A stretch of DNA of 64,000 bases. Source: JAJEFO01 sp965221845. Its GTDB lineage: Bacteria; Pseudomonadota; Alphaproteobacteria; Rhodobacterales; Rhodobacteraceae. A program made the position numbers and the translations under genes. Below, in pieces: positions 56,078 to 64,000 of this stretch; the first letter of the stretch is position 1; every line of letters starts with the position of its first letter. A model generated the notes under the pieces. The model was not told the DNA's origin. It made no database searches and was given only the letters and a program-made list of their open reading frames with translations. The stretch covers positions 1,736,001-1,800,000 of the forward strand of contig OZ244919.1 in NCBI GenBank assembly GCA_965221845.1, read 5' to 3'.

Positions 56078-57334
56078 TCACCTGAAGCTGCCGTAGGGGA
56101 TGAAGCGCACCGGGTCGCCGCGCCGGATTTCCCGGGCGCCATCGCCGATCTCGACCAGGCCATCGGCCCAGGCCAGCCCCGAAACCCTGCCGGAGCCTTC
56201 GGACCTGAACGCCTCTGCCGCTCCGTCCGCATCCATGCGTGCGCGGAGGTACTCGCGCCGTCCGGCCCTCTTGGACTTCTCGAACGCCGCGGGCACGTTG
56301 AATCCCAGGGGTTCACGCCATCCTTCGCCTCCCAGGAGGCCGATGGCCGGACGGGCAAAGATCAAGGCGCAGACCAGCGCCGCAACCGGGTTCCCGGGCA
56401 GGCCGAAGACCGGAACGCCTTGCCAGACGCCAAGCGCAAGCGGCCGGCCCGGCTTGAGGGCGATGCGCCAGTCGCCAAGCGATCCCGCCTCGGCCAGCAG
56501 CGCCGACACGTGATCCTCGTCCCCGGCCGAAGCCCCTCCGGAGCTGAGAATGACGTCGGCCCGGTCCGCGCCCGCGTCCAGCCGCGCGCGCAGCGCGTCG
56601 CGGTCATCCGGCGCCAGTCCCAGATCCACCGGCTCCAGCCGCCAGTCCCGCATCAGGGACATGAGCATCGGCCGGTTGGCGTCATATGTCCGCGCAGGGC
56701 CGGGATCAGCGCCGGCCTCGACAATCTCGCTTCCGGTCGAGAGCACCGCGACCCTCAGCTTGCGGCGGACCCGGACTTCCGTGACTCCCGTCGCCGCCAG
56801 AAGCGCAAGCCCGGGCGGCCCGAGCCGCGCGCCGGCGGGCAGGGCCACATCGCCTTCGCTCACGTCCTCGCCCTTCAGCCGGGTGTTCGCGCCCTTCTTC
56901 ACGGATCCCTCGAACGCGACGCTCGCGCCATCCGTCGCGCAGTCCTCCTCCAGCACGACGGTGTCGACGCCCGGCGGCAGGAGCGCGCCGGTGAGGATGC
57001 GGACGGCATGTCCTTTCGGCACATGCCCGGGAAAGGGCGCCCCGGCGGCCGCGCGCCCCGCGACAAGCGGCAAGCGCCTGTCGCCGGCGCCTGCGGCGCC
57101 GTGCGAGAACCCGTAGCCGTCCACTGCAGAATTGGCGCCCGGCGGGTTCGCCCTCCAGGCCCGCACCGGCTCAGCCAGCAGCCGCCCGTCCGCCTCCGCG
57201 ACAGGCACGGTCTCGCTGCCCACCGACGGGCGCAGGGCCTTGCGCAGCCTCAGGAGCGCATCATCGACCGGTGTCCAGTCGACTCCGGGCGGCAAGGCGA
57301 AACAGTCGTCTTTCATGCGCGGCGGCTTCAGCAT
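56078..57334 (-). CDS. moeA: Molybdopterin molybdenumtransferase MoeA
   Basis: 418 residues. Inserts molybdate into molybdopterin-AMP. NSAVDGYGF near the N-terminus, PKGHAVRILTGALLPPGVDT, the MPT-binding domain VLSTGSEIV and SSGGASAGDEDHV, and LKPGRPLALGVW plus GLPGNPVAA. It ends 714 bp before rplJ. It lies 75 bp after mobB. Confidence 0.95.
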   Translation of the reverse strand: MLKPPRMKDDCFALPPGVDWTPVDDALLRLRKALRPSVGSETVPVAEADGRLLAEPVRAWRANPPGANSAVDGYGFSHGAAGAGDRRLPLVAGRAAAGAPFPGHVPKGHAVRILTGALLPPGVDTVVLEEDCATDGASVAFEGSVKKGANTRLKGEDVSEGDVALPAGARLGPPGLALLAATGVTEVRVRRKLRVAVLSTGSEIVEAGADPGPARTYDANRPMLMSLMRDWRLEPVDLGLAPDDRDALRARLDAGADRADVILSSGGASAGDEDHVSALLAEAGSLGDWRIALKPGRPLALGVWQGVPVFGLPGNPVAALVCALIFARPAIGLLGGEGWREPLGFNVPAAFEKSKRAGRREYLRARMDADGAAEAFRSEGSGRVSGLAWADGLVEIGDGAREIRRGDPVRFIPYGSFR

Positions 57335-57409
57335 CCGGCACTCCTCCGCGCCCTTCCGGATCCGCCGCCCGGAACCCGGAATGCGGCCGTGCCGCCAAGA
57401 CAGGAGACT

Positions 57410-57913
57410 TCAAGCATCTGCCAGCCCGAGCTCCTTGGAGATGAAGCCGGCGATTCCCGGCGTGTCGTCGATGTGAAAGGCCGGCCGGCCGGGCGCCGCG
57501 GCGCCGCAATCCGATGCGACGGCCTTGACCGTCCGGTCACGGGAGGCGATCAGCTCGTTGCCGGTCTCCGCCCGGTGCACCTCGATTTTCGGATGCAGGT
57601 CGCGCTTGTAGCCCTCCACGAGGACGATGTCGACGGGCGCAAGCGTTGCAAGCAGGGCGGCAAGCCGCGGCTCGGCCTCGTCGCGCAGTTCATGCATCAG
57701 GGCCCAGCGCCGGCGGCTTGCAAGCAAGACCTCGGTCGCGCCGGCCACGCGGTGCCTGTGGCTGTCCCTGCCTTCCTGGTCCACGTCGAACGCATGGTGC
57801 GCGTGCTTCAGGGTCGAGACCTTGAGTCCCCGGGCAACGAACTCGGCAACGAGCCGCTCCACAAGGCCTGTCTTGCCGGAGTTCTTCCATCCGACGATTC
57901 CCCAGACCTTCAT
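57410..57913 (-). CDS. mobB: Molybdopterin-guanine dinucleotide biosynthesis protein MobB
   Basis: 167 residues. P-loop GIVGWKNSGKTGLVERLV at the start; LKHAHHAFDVDQEGRDSHRH and VDIVLVEGYKR are family motifs. A GTP-binding helper of MobA. Its ATG overlaps the mobA stop (ATGA). Confidence 0.94.
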   Translation of the reverse strand: MKVWGIVGWKNSGKTGLVERLVAEFVARGLKVSTLKHAHHAFDVDQEGRDSHRHRVAGATEVLLASRRRWALMHELRDEAEPRLAALLATLAPVDIVLVEGYKRDLHPKIEVHRAETGNELIASRDRTVKAVASDCGAAAPGRPAFHIDDTPGIAGFISKELGLADA

Positions 57914-58512
57914 GCCGACTCCAGATGGTCGCGGGCGCGCCCGAGATCCTCGGGCGTGTTCACGTTGAAGAACGGGTCGAGCTTCCCGACCGGAAACTCC
58001 GCCCTGGCCGCGCCATGGCGGTCGGTCCAGTCGACGACCCTGCGGACGCCTTGCGACAAGGCCTCTCTCAGGTCGTCCCGAAGCGCGACGGGCCAAAGGC
58101 CGAAGGTCGGATGAGGCCCGGCCGCGGTGCAGGCGAGGGCGATCTGCAGGCCCTGCTTCGCGGAAGCGTCCAGAAGGCGGTTCACGAGATCCAGGGGAAG
58201 GAAGGGGGTGTCGGCGGCCGCCGTCACGACCTTGGCGACCTTCCGGCCCGCCGCCCAGTCAAGCCCCGCCAAGACGCCGGCCAGGGGGCCCGCGCGCCCG
58301 GCGACGGGATCGGCGAGCACAGGAAGGCCGAACTTTGCGAAACGCGCTTCGTCGCCGTTCGCGTTCAGTGCCAGTGCGTCCACCTGGGGCGCAAGCCTGT
58401 CGATCACGTGGTCCAGCATCGTCCTGTCACCGACGGTCAGGAGGCCCTTGTCGCCCCCGCCCATGCGACGGGCCCGACCGCCGGCCAGCACGATGCCGGA
58501 GGGCAGGCTCAT
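57910..58512 (-). CDS. mobA: Molybdenum cofactor guanylyltransferase MobA
   Basis: 200 residues. The nucleotidyltransferase signature LAGGRARRMGGGDKGL is at the N-terminus, followed by GPLAGVLAGLDWA and TAAADTPFLPLDLV. Adds GMP to Mo-MPT to make the MGD cofactor used by formate dehydrogenases and other DMSO-reductase family enzymes. Confidence 0.94.
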   Translation of the reverse strand: MSLPSGIVLAGGRARRMGGGDKGLLTVGDRTMLDHVIDRLAPQVDALALNANGDEARFAKFGLPVLADPVAGRAGPLAGVLAGLDWAAGRKVAKVVTAAADTPFLPLDLVNRLLDASAKQGLQIALACTAAGPHPTFGLWPVALRDDLREALSQGVRRVVDWTDRHGAARAEFPVGKLDPFFNVNTPEDLGRARDHLESA

Positions 58513-58627
58513 TCAGGCCGCCATGCGGCGGCCGGGCCGGGAGGATCCGGGAGCCCGGGCCCGCCGGCGATCCCGCCATCGGGGCGACCCGCCCGAATTC
58601 CTCGCCCGACGGCTCGTGCATGGGGCG

Positions 58628-59512
58628 TCATTCGCGACCTCCCGTCGGCTGATGGCTGCGCTCTTGCGGCATCGCGTGCGCCGGGCCGGCGTCCCGAACA
58701 AGGCGCTGTTCGCCTGACAGGCAGACAAAGCGGCGTCCGCGCATGCGGCCGATCAGCGTCAGGCCGACGTCACGGGCGATCTCCACGCCCCATGCCGTGA
58801 ATCCGGACCGGGAGACAAGCGCCGGGATTCCCATGAGGGCGCACTTGATCACCATTTCCGAGGTCAGGCGCCCGGTCGTGTAGAGGATCTTGTCCCGCCC
58901 CGACACGTCGTTGCCGAGCATCCAGCCCGCGATCTTGTCGACCGCGTTGTGGCGACCGACGTCCTCCATGTAGACCAGCGCCCGGTCCGCCTCGCAAAGG
59001 ACGGTTCCGTGTATCGCGCCCGCCGCAAGATAGAGGGACGGCGTCCGGTTGATGGCCTTCGCGAGGGAATGCAGCCAGGACGTGCGCAGTTCGGCCTGCG
59101 GCAACGTCAGGTCCGCGAGGCCCTCCATGACGTCTCCGAAGACGGTGCCCACGGCGCATCCGCTCGTTCGGGTCTTCTTCCTGAGCTTTTCCTCGTAGCT
59201 GGTCCTGCCGTCGGTGCGCAGCACGACGGTCTCGAGTTCGCCGTCGAAGTCCACGCCGGCGATTCTTTCGCCGGGCTGCAGCATTCCCTGATTGCGCAGG
59301 AACCCAAGCGCCAGGTACTCGGGATAGTCGCCGATGGTCATGACGGTCACGATTTCCTGTCCGTTCAGGAAAATCGTCAGCGGACGCTCCTCGACCACGG
59401 AGATTTCCGTGCAGGCCCCGGCCTCGTCGATTCCCGCGACGGCGCGCGTCAGCCGCGTGTTCCCCGGATCGGGAGCGATCAGGTACCCCCCGCCGGAGAC
59501 CTCGACACCCAT
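58628..59512 (-). CDS. fdhD: Formate dehydrogenase accessory sulfurtransferase FdhD
   Basis: 294 residues from MGVEVSGGG. FdhD passes sulfur from IscS to the molybdenum cofactor of formate dehydrogenase. VVEERPLTIFLNGQEIVTVM, KTRTSGCAVGTVFGDVM (with the functional cysteine), EDVGRHNAVDKIAGWML and TGRLTSEMVIKCA are conserved. The Cys loop reads SGCAVGT instead of the two-cysteine form of E. coli. It heads fdhD–mobA–mobB–moeA; no formate dehydrogenase structural gene lies in the window. Confidence 0.93.
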   Translation of the reverse strand: MGVEVSGGGYLIAPDPGNTRLTRAVAGIDEAGACTEISVVEERPLTIFLNGQEIVTVMTIGDYPEYLALGFLRNQGMLQPGERIAGVDFDGELETVVLRTDGRTSYEEKLRKKTRTSGCAVGTVFGDVMEGLADLTLPQAELRTSWLHSLAKAINRTPSLYLAAGAIHGTVLCEADRALVYMEDVGRHNAVDKIAGWMLGNDVSGRDKILYTTGRLTSEMVIKCALMGIPALVSRSGFTAWGVEIARDVGLTLIGRMRGRRFVCLSGEQRLVRDAGPAHAMPQERSHQPTGGRE

Positions 59513-59744
59513 TGAGCGCCCTCCTGCCTCGCCGCGCGGCGTCCGCGCCCGGACGACGCTACAGGCGGGCCAGGCCGCTGGCCACCGCAAAATCCGCTCC
59601 CCGCGCGGGATTCGTCACTGGATCCGCCCTGGAAAGACGACGGAGCGCGCGGCATCCGGAAGCCGGCCCCGCGGGAGGGCGCAGCCTCCGCCCGCACGGG
59701 CGCGCCGGACACGGGCGTCCGTCATGAACGTGCGCCGACGCGGA

Positions 59745-59879
59745 TCAGGAATTGAAGACCGCGAGGAAGACCAGGACCAGGAAGCAGGCGATCGTGACGT
59801 TCCTCACCCACGTCATGAAGCCCGCGAAAACGGCTTCCTGATCCGCGATGTCCATTTCGCCGTGCTTGCGGTCGGTCAT
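59745..59879 (-). CDS. aa3-type cytochrome c oxidase subunit IV
   Basis: Only 44 residues: MTDRKHGEMDIADQEAVFAG, then FMTWVRNVTIACFLVLVFLA and VFNS. The KHGEMDI...F.GF start, a single membrane helix and the short tail are exactly those of the small alphaproteobacterial oxidase subunit IV (COX4_pro_2), a peripheral helix of the aa3 complex. In these bacteria it is typically encoded apart from the core subunits. Confidence 0.9.
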   Translation of the reverse strand: MTDRKHGEMDIADQEAVFAGFMTWVRNVTIACFLVLVFLAVFNS

Positions 59880-60005
59880 GGCTGCTGTCTCCGGCAAACT
59901 CTCCGGCCCCCGATAGCGCACTGCCCGGGCCCTGTCACCAGCCGAGTTCGCGCAAATGGACGCATCTCCGCACCGGATTCACGGACAGGCGCAACCGCCA
60001 TCGCG

Positions 60006-62204
60006 CTACGCGGCCTTCCGGCCCGGCCCGAAACGCTCGTAGAACCCTTCGCCGCACTTCGCCAGCTCGGCCAGGAGAGAAGGCCGCGCGAAGCGCGCGC
60101 CGAAACGGGCCTCGAGGCCGGCGCAGACCTCCGCCGCCCGTCGGGCGCCGGTCATGTCGAGCCAGGAAAACGGGCCGCCGGACCATGGCGCGAACCCCCA
60201 GCCGAGGACCGCGCCGACGTCGCCTTCGCGAATGTCGCTCAGGACGCCGTCCTCCAATGCACGCACGGCTTCCAGCGCCTGCACCATCATCAGCCTGTCC
60301 TGCACCTCCTCCAGCGGCGGGATGCGTTCGCCTCCGAACCTTTCCCGCAACCCTTCCCAGAGGCCCGTTCTCTTGCCGGTCGCGTCATACGCATGGAAGC
60401 CCGCGCCGGCCTTGCGGCCCAGCCGGCCCTGTCCGGCCATCCAGAACAGCACCGCGTCAACGGCTTCATCGGGATAGGCGCTTCCCATGGCCGCGCGGGT
60501 CGCCTTGGCGATCCTCACGCCCAGATCGATCGAGGTCTCGTCGAGGAGCTGCAGCGGACCGACGGGGAACCCGAGCAGCTTCGCGGCGTTCTCGACCAGC
60601 GCCGGCGCCACCCCTTCGCCGATCATGCGCAGGCCTTCGTTGACGTACGGAATGACGCAGCGATTCGCGTAGAAGAAACGCGCGTCGTTCACGACAATCG
60701 GCGTCTTCCGAAGCTGGCGCACGTAGTCCAGCGCCTTGGCGACGGCCCGATCACCCGTCTCGGCGCCCTTGATGATCTCGACCAGGGGCATCCGGTCGAC
60801 CGGGCTGAAAAAGTGAATGCCTATGAACTGCCCCGGCCGAGCGCTTGCCTGCGCCAGCCCGGTGATCGGCAGGGTCGAGGTGTTCGTGGCAAGGATGCAG
60901 TCATCGCCCGCGATCTTCCCGACGCGCTTCGTGACGTCCGCCTTCACGGCCGGATCCTCGAACACGGCCTCCACGATCAGGTCGCAGCCGTCCAGGGCGT
61001 CGAGATCGGCCGTGGCCAGGATCCTTCCCAGGACCTCCGCCTTGTCTTCTTCGGCCACGCGCCCGCGAGCGATGCCCTTGTCCAGGACTTCCTTCGAGCG
61101 TGCCTTGCCGCTCTCTGCCGCGGCAAGATCGCGATCCACGAGGACCACGTCGATTCCCGCCATGGCGCTGACACGGGCGATGCCCGCCCCCATCATGCCG
61201 GCTCCCAGGACGCCGACCTTCCTGACCTTCTGGTCACCGGCGTCCGGCCTGCGTGCGCCTTTCTCCAGGGCTTCCTTGCTGATGAACAGGGAGCGTATCA
61301 TCGCGCTTGACGTCGGGTTCATCAGCATGCTCGTGAAATGCCGCGCCTCGATCCTGAGGGCCGTGTCGAAAGGCACCAGCGCACCCTCGTAGACGGCGGA
61401 CAGCAGGGCCCTCGCCGCGGGATAGACGCCCCTGGTCCTTCCGTTGACGATGGCGTTCGCGCCGACGAAGGCCATGAAGCCTTGCGGGTCGTAGGGGTCC
61501 CCGCCGGGCAGGCTGCATCCCTTCCGGTCCCAGGGCTTGACCAGGTCCGCGCCCTCCGCGCGCAGTACCCATTCCCTGGCGCGCGCCAGAAGCTCGTCCG
61601 GCGCCACGACCTCGTCGACCAGCCGGGCGGCCCTCGCCTTGCCCGGATCGAGCAGCCTGCCCTCGAGAAGCACCGGCGCCGCCGCCGTCACGCCAACCAT
61701 GCGGGAATACCGCGTCGTGCCGCCCGCGCCGGGGAAAAGGCCCACCCGCACCTCCGGCAGCCCGATGCAGCCGTCCGGCGTGTCCGCCATGAACCGGCGG
61801 TGGCACGCCAGGGCGATCTCCGTGCCGATGCCCGCGCACGGTCCGGGAATCGCGCAGGCGACGGGCTTGCCGCCCCTGTTCGTCCCGGGGCCCATTCCCG
61901 CGCGCTCGATGCTCCGCAGGATGCGGTGGCCTTCCATGATGAACGCGAACAGCTTCGGCGCTGCGTCGGCGCCCGCCGTGTCGCGGATCGACGCCAGCAC
62001 GTTCAGGTCCATCCCGCCGGCGAAGCTCTCCTTGCCGGACGTGATGACGATTCCCTTCACGGCATCGTCGGCCAGCGCCTGACGGACGCATGCGTCCAGC
62101 GCCTTGAACCCCTCGACGTCCAGGACGTTCATCGACCTTCCGCGCACGTCCCAGGTGATGACGGCGACTCCGTCGCCGCGGATCTCAAGAGCGAAGTCTG
62201 TCAT
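60006..62204 (-). CDS. fadJ: Fatty oxidation complex alpha subunit (enoyl-CoA hydratase / 3-hydroxyacyl-CoA dehydrogenase)
   Basis: 732 residues, FadB/FadJ type. The N-terminal crotonase domain (about 1–190) contains SFAGGMDLNVLASI and GLPEVRVGLFPGAGGTTRYS with the catalytic glutamates. The NAD domain has VGVLGAGMMGAGIARVSAMA near residue 330. The dehydrogenase domain has IGIHFFSPVDRMPLVEIIKG with the catalytic histidine. The C-terminal repeat follows. It performs steps two and three of beta-oxidation; the thiolase gene 52 bp upstream supplies the last step. FadB versus FadJ naming is not settled. Confidence 0.93.
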   Translation of the reverse strand: MTDFALEIRGDGVAVITWDVRGRSMNVLDVEGFKALDACVRQALADDAVKGIVITSGKESFAGGMDLNVLASIRDTAGADAAPKLFAFIMEGHRILRSIERAGMGPGTNRGGKPVACAIPGPCAGIGTEIALACHRRFMADTPDGCIGLPEVRVGLFPGAGGTTRYSRMVGVTAAAPVLLEGRLLDPGKARAARLVDEVVAPDELLARAREWVLRAEGADLVKPWDRKGCSLPGGDPYDPQGFMAFVGANAIVNGRTRGVYPAARALLSAVYEGALVPFDTALRIEARHFTSMLMNPTSSAMIRSLFISKEALEKGARRPDAGDQKVRKVGVLGAGMMGAGIARVSAMAGIDVVLVDRDLAAAESGKARSKEVLDKGIARGRVAEEDKAEVLGRILATADLDALDGCDLIVEAVFEDPAVKADVTKRVGKIAGDDCILATNTSTLPITGLAQASARPGQFIGIHFFSPVDRMPLVEIIKGAETGDRAVAKALDYVRQLRKTPIVVNDARFFYANRCVIPYVNEGLRMIGEGVAPALVENAAKLLGFPVGPLQLLDETSIDLGVRIAKATRAAMGSAYPDEAVDAVLFWMAGQGRLGRKAGAGFHAYDATGKRTGLWEGLRERFGGERIPPLEEVQDRLMMVQALEAVRALEDGVLSDIREGDVGAVLGWGFAPWSGGPFSWLDMTGARRAAEVCAGLEARFGARFARPSLLAELAKCGEGFYERFGPGRKAA

Positions 62205-62256
62205 CGTCGGCTCCCCGCCCGGGCCTTCCGTTCACGGGCGCATGCGGTTTCCGCTC

Positions 62257-63468
62257 CTACACGCGCTCCAGGATCGTGGCCGCGCCCATGCCGCTTGCCA
62301 CGCAGATCGCGGCAAGGCCGGTCTCCTTGTCCTGGCGTTCCATTTCGTCGAGAAGCGTCCCGATGATGATGGCGCCGGACGCGCCGAGAGGATGACCCAT
62401 CGCGATCGCGCCGCCGTTGACGTTGACGACGCCGTGGTCGACGTCAAACGCCTGCATGAACCTCAGGACGACAGAGGAGAAGGCCTCGTTGACCTCGAAG
62501 AGGTCTATGTCGCCGACTTTCATTCCGCCGTCGGCCAGAACCCGTTCCGTGGCCGGCACCGGCCCCGTCAGCATGACTGTCGGATCGGTGCCGATCTTCG
62601 CGGTGGCCCTGATCCGCGCCCTGGGCGTCAGGCCGCATGCCTCGCCGAACGCCTTCGAGCCGACCAGCAGCGCCGCGGCGCCGTCGACGATGCCGCCGGA
62701 ATTCCCTGCATGGTGGACATGGTCGATCCTCTCGAGATGCGGGTACTTCATCAGCGCGACGGCATCGAAGCCGGGCATGGTCTCGCCCTGGTCCCTGAAG
62801 GCGGGATCAAGCGCGCTCAGCGCCTGCATGTCGGTATCGGGGCGCATGTGCTCGTCGCGGGCGAGGATCGGCAGCCCGTTCCGGTCGCTGACGGGGACAA
62901 CCGAGTCGGCGAACCGGCCCTCGTCCCAGGCCCGTGCCGCGCGCTTCTGGCTTTCGACGGCGTAGGCGTCCGCGTCGTCACGGCTGAATCCGTGCTCGGT
63001 CGCGATGATGTCCGCGGAAACGCCCTGCGGCACGAAACGGATCTTCATCGCAACGCTGGGGTCGACGGCCACGGCCGCGCCGTCGCTGCCCATGGGCACG
63101 CGGCTCATGCATTCGACGCCGCCGGCGATGTACGCCTCGCCCGCGCCGCCCTTCACCTGGTTCGCGGCGAGGTTGACGGCCTCCATGCCGCTCGCGCAGA
63201 AACGGTTGACCGAGAGGCCCGGGATCCGCTCGTCAAGGCCGGAAGCCAGGACGGCAGTCCGCGCGAGACACCCGCCCTGCTCCCTGACCTGGGTCGCGTT
63301 GCCCCAGATCACGTCCTCGACGACATGGCCTTCAAGGCCGTTCCTTCGCTTCATGGCGTCGAGCATGTCGGCCGACAGCCGGACCGGCGTGACCTCGTGC
63401 AGGCCGCCGTCGCTCCGGCCCCTGCCGCGGGGCGAGCGAATCGCGTCGAAGATCCAGGCGTCGCCCAT
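62257..63468 (-). CDS. fadA: Acetyl-CoA C-acyltransferase (thiolase)
   Basis: 403 residues from MGDAWIFDAI; an in-frame ATG 18 bases upstream (63486) is possible. Nucleophile in SVNRFCASGMEAVNLAANQV, histidine in GGAIAMGHPLGASGA, and second cysteine in AAICVASGMGAA (usual motif GGG rather than ASG). Pairs with the downstream FadJ-like protein to cleave 3-ketoacyl-CoA. Confidence 0.93.
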   Translation of the reverse strand: MGDAWIFDAIRSPRGRGRSDGGLHEVTPVRLSADMLDAMKRRNGLEGHVVEDVIWGNATQVREQGGCLARTAVLASGLDERIPGLSVNRFCASGMEAVNLAANQVKGGAGEAYIAGGVECMSRVPMGSDGAAVAVDPSVAMKIRFVPQGVSADIIATEHGFSRDDADAYAVESQKRAARAWDEGRFADSVVPVSDRNGLPILARDEHMRPDTDMQALSALDPAFRDQGETMPGFDAVALMKYPHLERIDHVHHAGNSGGIVDGAAALLVGSKAFGEACGLTPRARIRATAKIGTDPTVMLTGPVPATERVLADGGMKVGDIDLFEVNEAFSSVVLRFMQAFDVDHGVVNVNGGAIAMGHPLGASGAIIIGTLLDEMERQDKETGLAAICVASGMGAATILERV

Positions 63469-63482
63469 GGCCGCGCCCTGTC

Positions 63483-64000
63483 TCACGCCGCCCTTGCCGG
63501 GAAGGCCCGCTGCATGAGGTCGTACGGGTGCTTCCAGCCTTCCAGGCCCTCGATCCGCTCCAGCCAGCCGTCTATGGCGGGCCAGTCCTTGCGCTCGAAT
63601 CCGAACGGCTCCTCGTAGAACAGGTAGCCGCAGCAGGTCAGGTCCGCGTTCGTGACGTCGTGCCCGACGATCCAGTCGCGTGACGCGAGATGGTCCTCGA
63701 GAACCCGCAGCGCCGCCCTGAGCCGTCCCTGGAGCCAGGCGATCACGGGCTCGGGACGCTTGTCCGGCGGCACGAAGTTCATCAGGAACCGGGTCGCGCC
63801 GGCCTGGCTCGACAGCTTGTGATTGTCCCAGAGCACCCAGCGGAGCAGCTCGCGACCGCCCTCGGGAGTCCGGGCGCCAAAGAGCCCGGTCCTTTCCGAA
63901 AGATAGTCCTGTATCACGCCGGACTGGGTCAGTCGCACGTCGCCGTCGACCAGGACGGGCGCCTCGCCCATCACGTTCAGGTCACGGCGATAGCCCTCGC
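63483..64000 (-). CDS. Glutathione S-transferase family protein (N-terminus outside the window)
   Basis: At least 172 residues. The C-terminal part of the thioredoxin-like domain (GEAPVLVDGDVRLTQSGVIQ, with the QS pair that binds glutathione) is followed by the all-helical domain with HDVTNADLTCCGYLFYEE, the N-capping-box region of GSTs. The frame stays open to the right edge. It ends 14 bp before the thiolase start and may be the first known gene of this small operon. Confidence 0.88.
   Translation of the reverse strand, partial: EGYRRDLNVMGEAPVLVDGDVRLTQSGVIQDYLSERTGLFGARTPEGGRELLRWVLWDNHKLSSQAGATRFLMNFVPPDKRPEPVIAWLQGRLRAALRVLEDHLASRDWIVGHDVTNADLTCCGYLFYEEPFGFERKDWPAIDGWLERIEGLEGWKHPYDLMQRAFPARAA

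Overview
The window looks like the chromosome of a GC-rich alphaproteobacterium, most probably Rhodobacterales or a close relative. This is inferred from gene content: the yidC–MOSC–engB–argB cluster, an AapJQMP general amino-acid ABC transporter, an ATP12-type F1 assembly chaperone, a 44-residue aa3-type cytochrome oxidase subunit IV, and an L3 protein with a long Ala-rich tail. No 16S rRNA or tRNA gene was seen, so the assignment rests on synteny and protein style only.

Layout. Bases 1–877 hold nothing I recognise. A single plus-strand gene (878–2917) encodes a phospholipase-D-like nuclease domain joined to a P-loop ATPase and ends in a clear intrinsic terminator. Next comes a nested transposon nest (2956–6759). 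A roughly 99-bp AT-rich miniature element with 8-bp target duplications was invaded by an IS1182/IS5-like element, which was invaded by an IS30 element, and separately by an 882-bp IS5-family element. Bases 6988–13034 carry yidC, MOSC, engB, argB, a broken acyl-CoA synthetase and sixA. The aapJQMP operon runs on the minus strand (13105–17715). A short region with a secreted cysteine protein and two decayed transposases follows (18248–19931).

From 20101 to the right end everything recognised is on the minus strand. Reading in the direction of transcription: a truncated GST, a thiolase and a FadB-like protein (beta-oxidation); CoxIV; fdhD–mobA–mobB–moeA (molybdenum cofactor and formate dehydrogenase maturation); rplJ–rplL–rpoB–rpoC; rpsL–rpsG–fusA–tuf; the S10, spc and alpha ribosomal operons through rplQ; then rarA, crcB, an RluA-type pseudouridine synthase and the ATP12 chaperone. 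The transcription and translation block is co-directional over about 31 kb with many 1–4 bp gene overlaps.

Three things break the expected order. secE–nusG–rplK–rplA do not precede rplJ, and moeA plus a 0.7-kb non-coding stretch with a 46-bp tandem repeat lies there instead. The S10 operon is split between rplP and rpmC by 2.4 kb holding a 2-oxoglutarate oxygenase gene, a secreted-protein gene put out of frame by a 13-base homopolymer, and repeats. The str operon has a strong promoter followed by a leader of over 400 nt containing a terminator-like hairpin just before rpsL.

The best candidates for new biology are the stand-alone PLD–ATPase gene, the homopolymer-gated secreted protein inside a ribosomal operon, and the nested miniature element.
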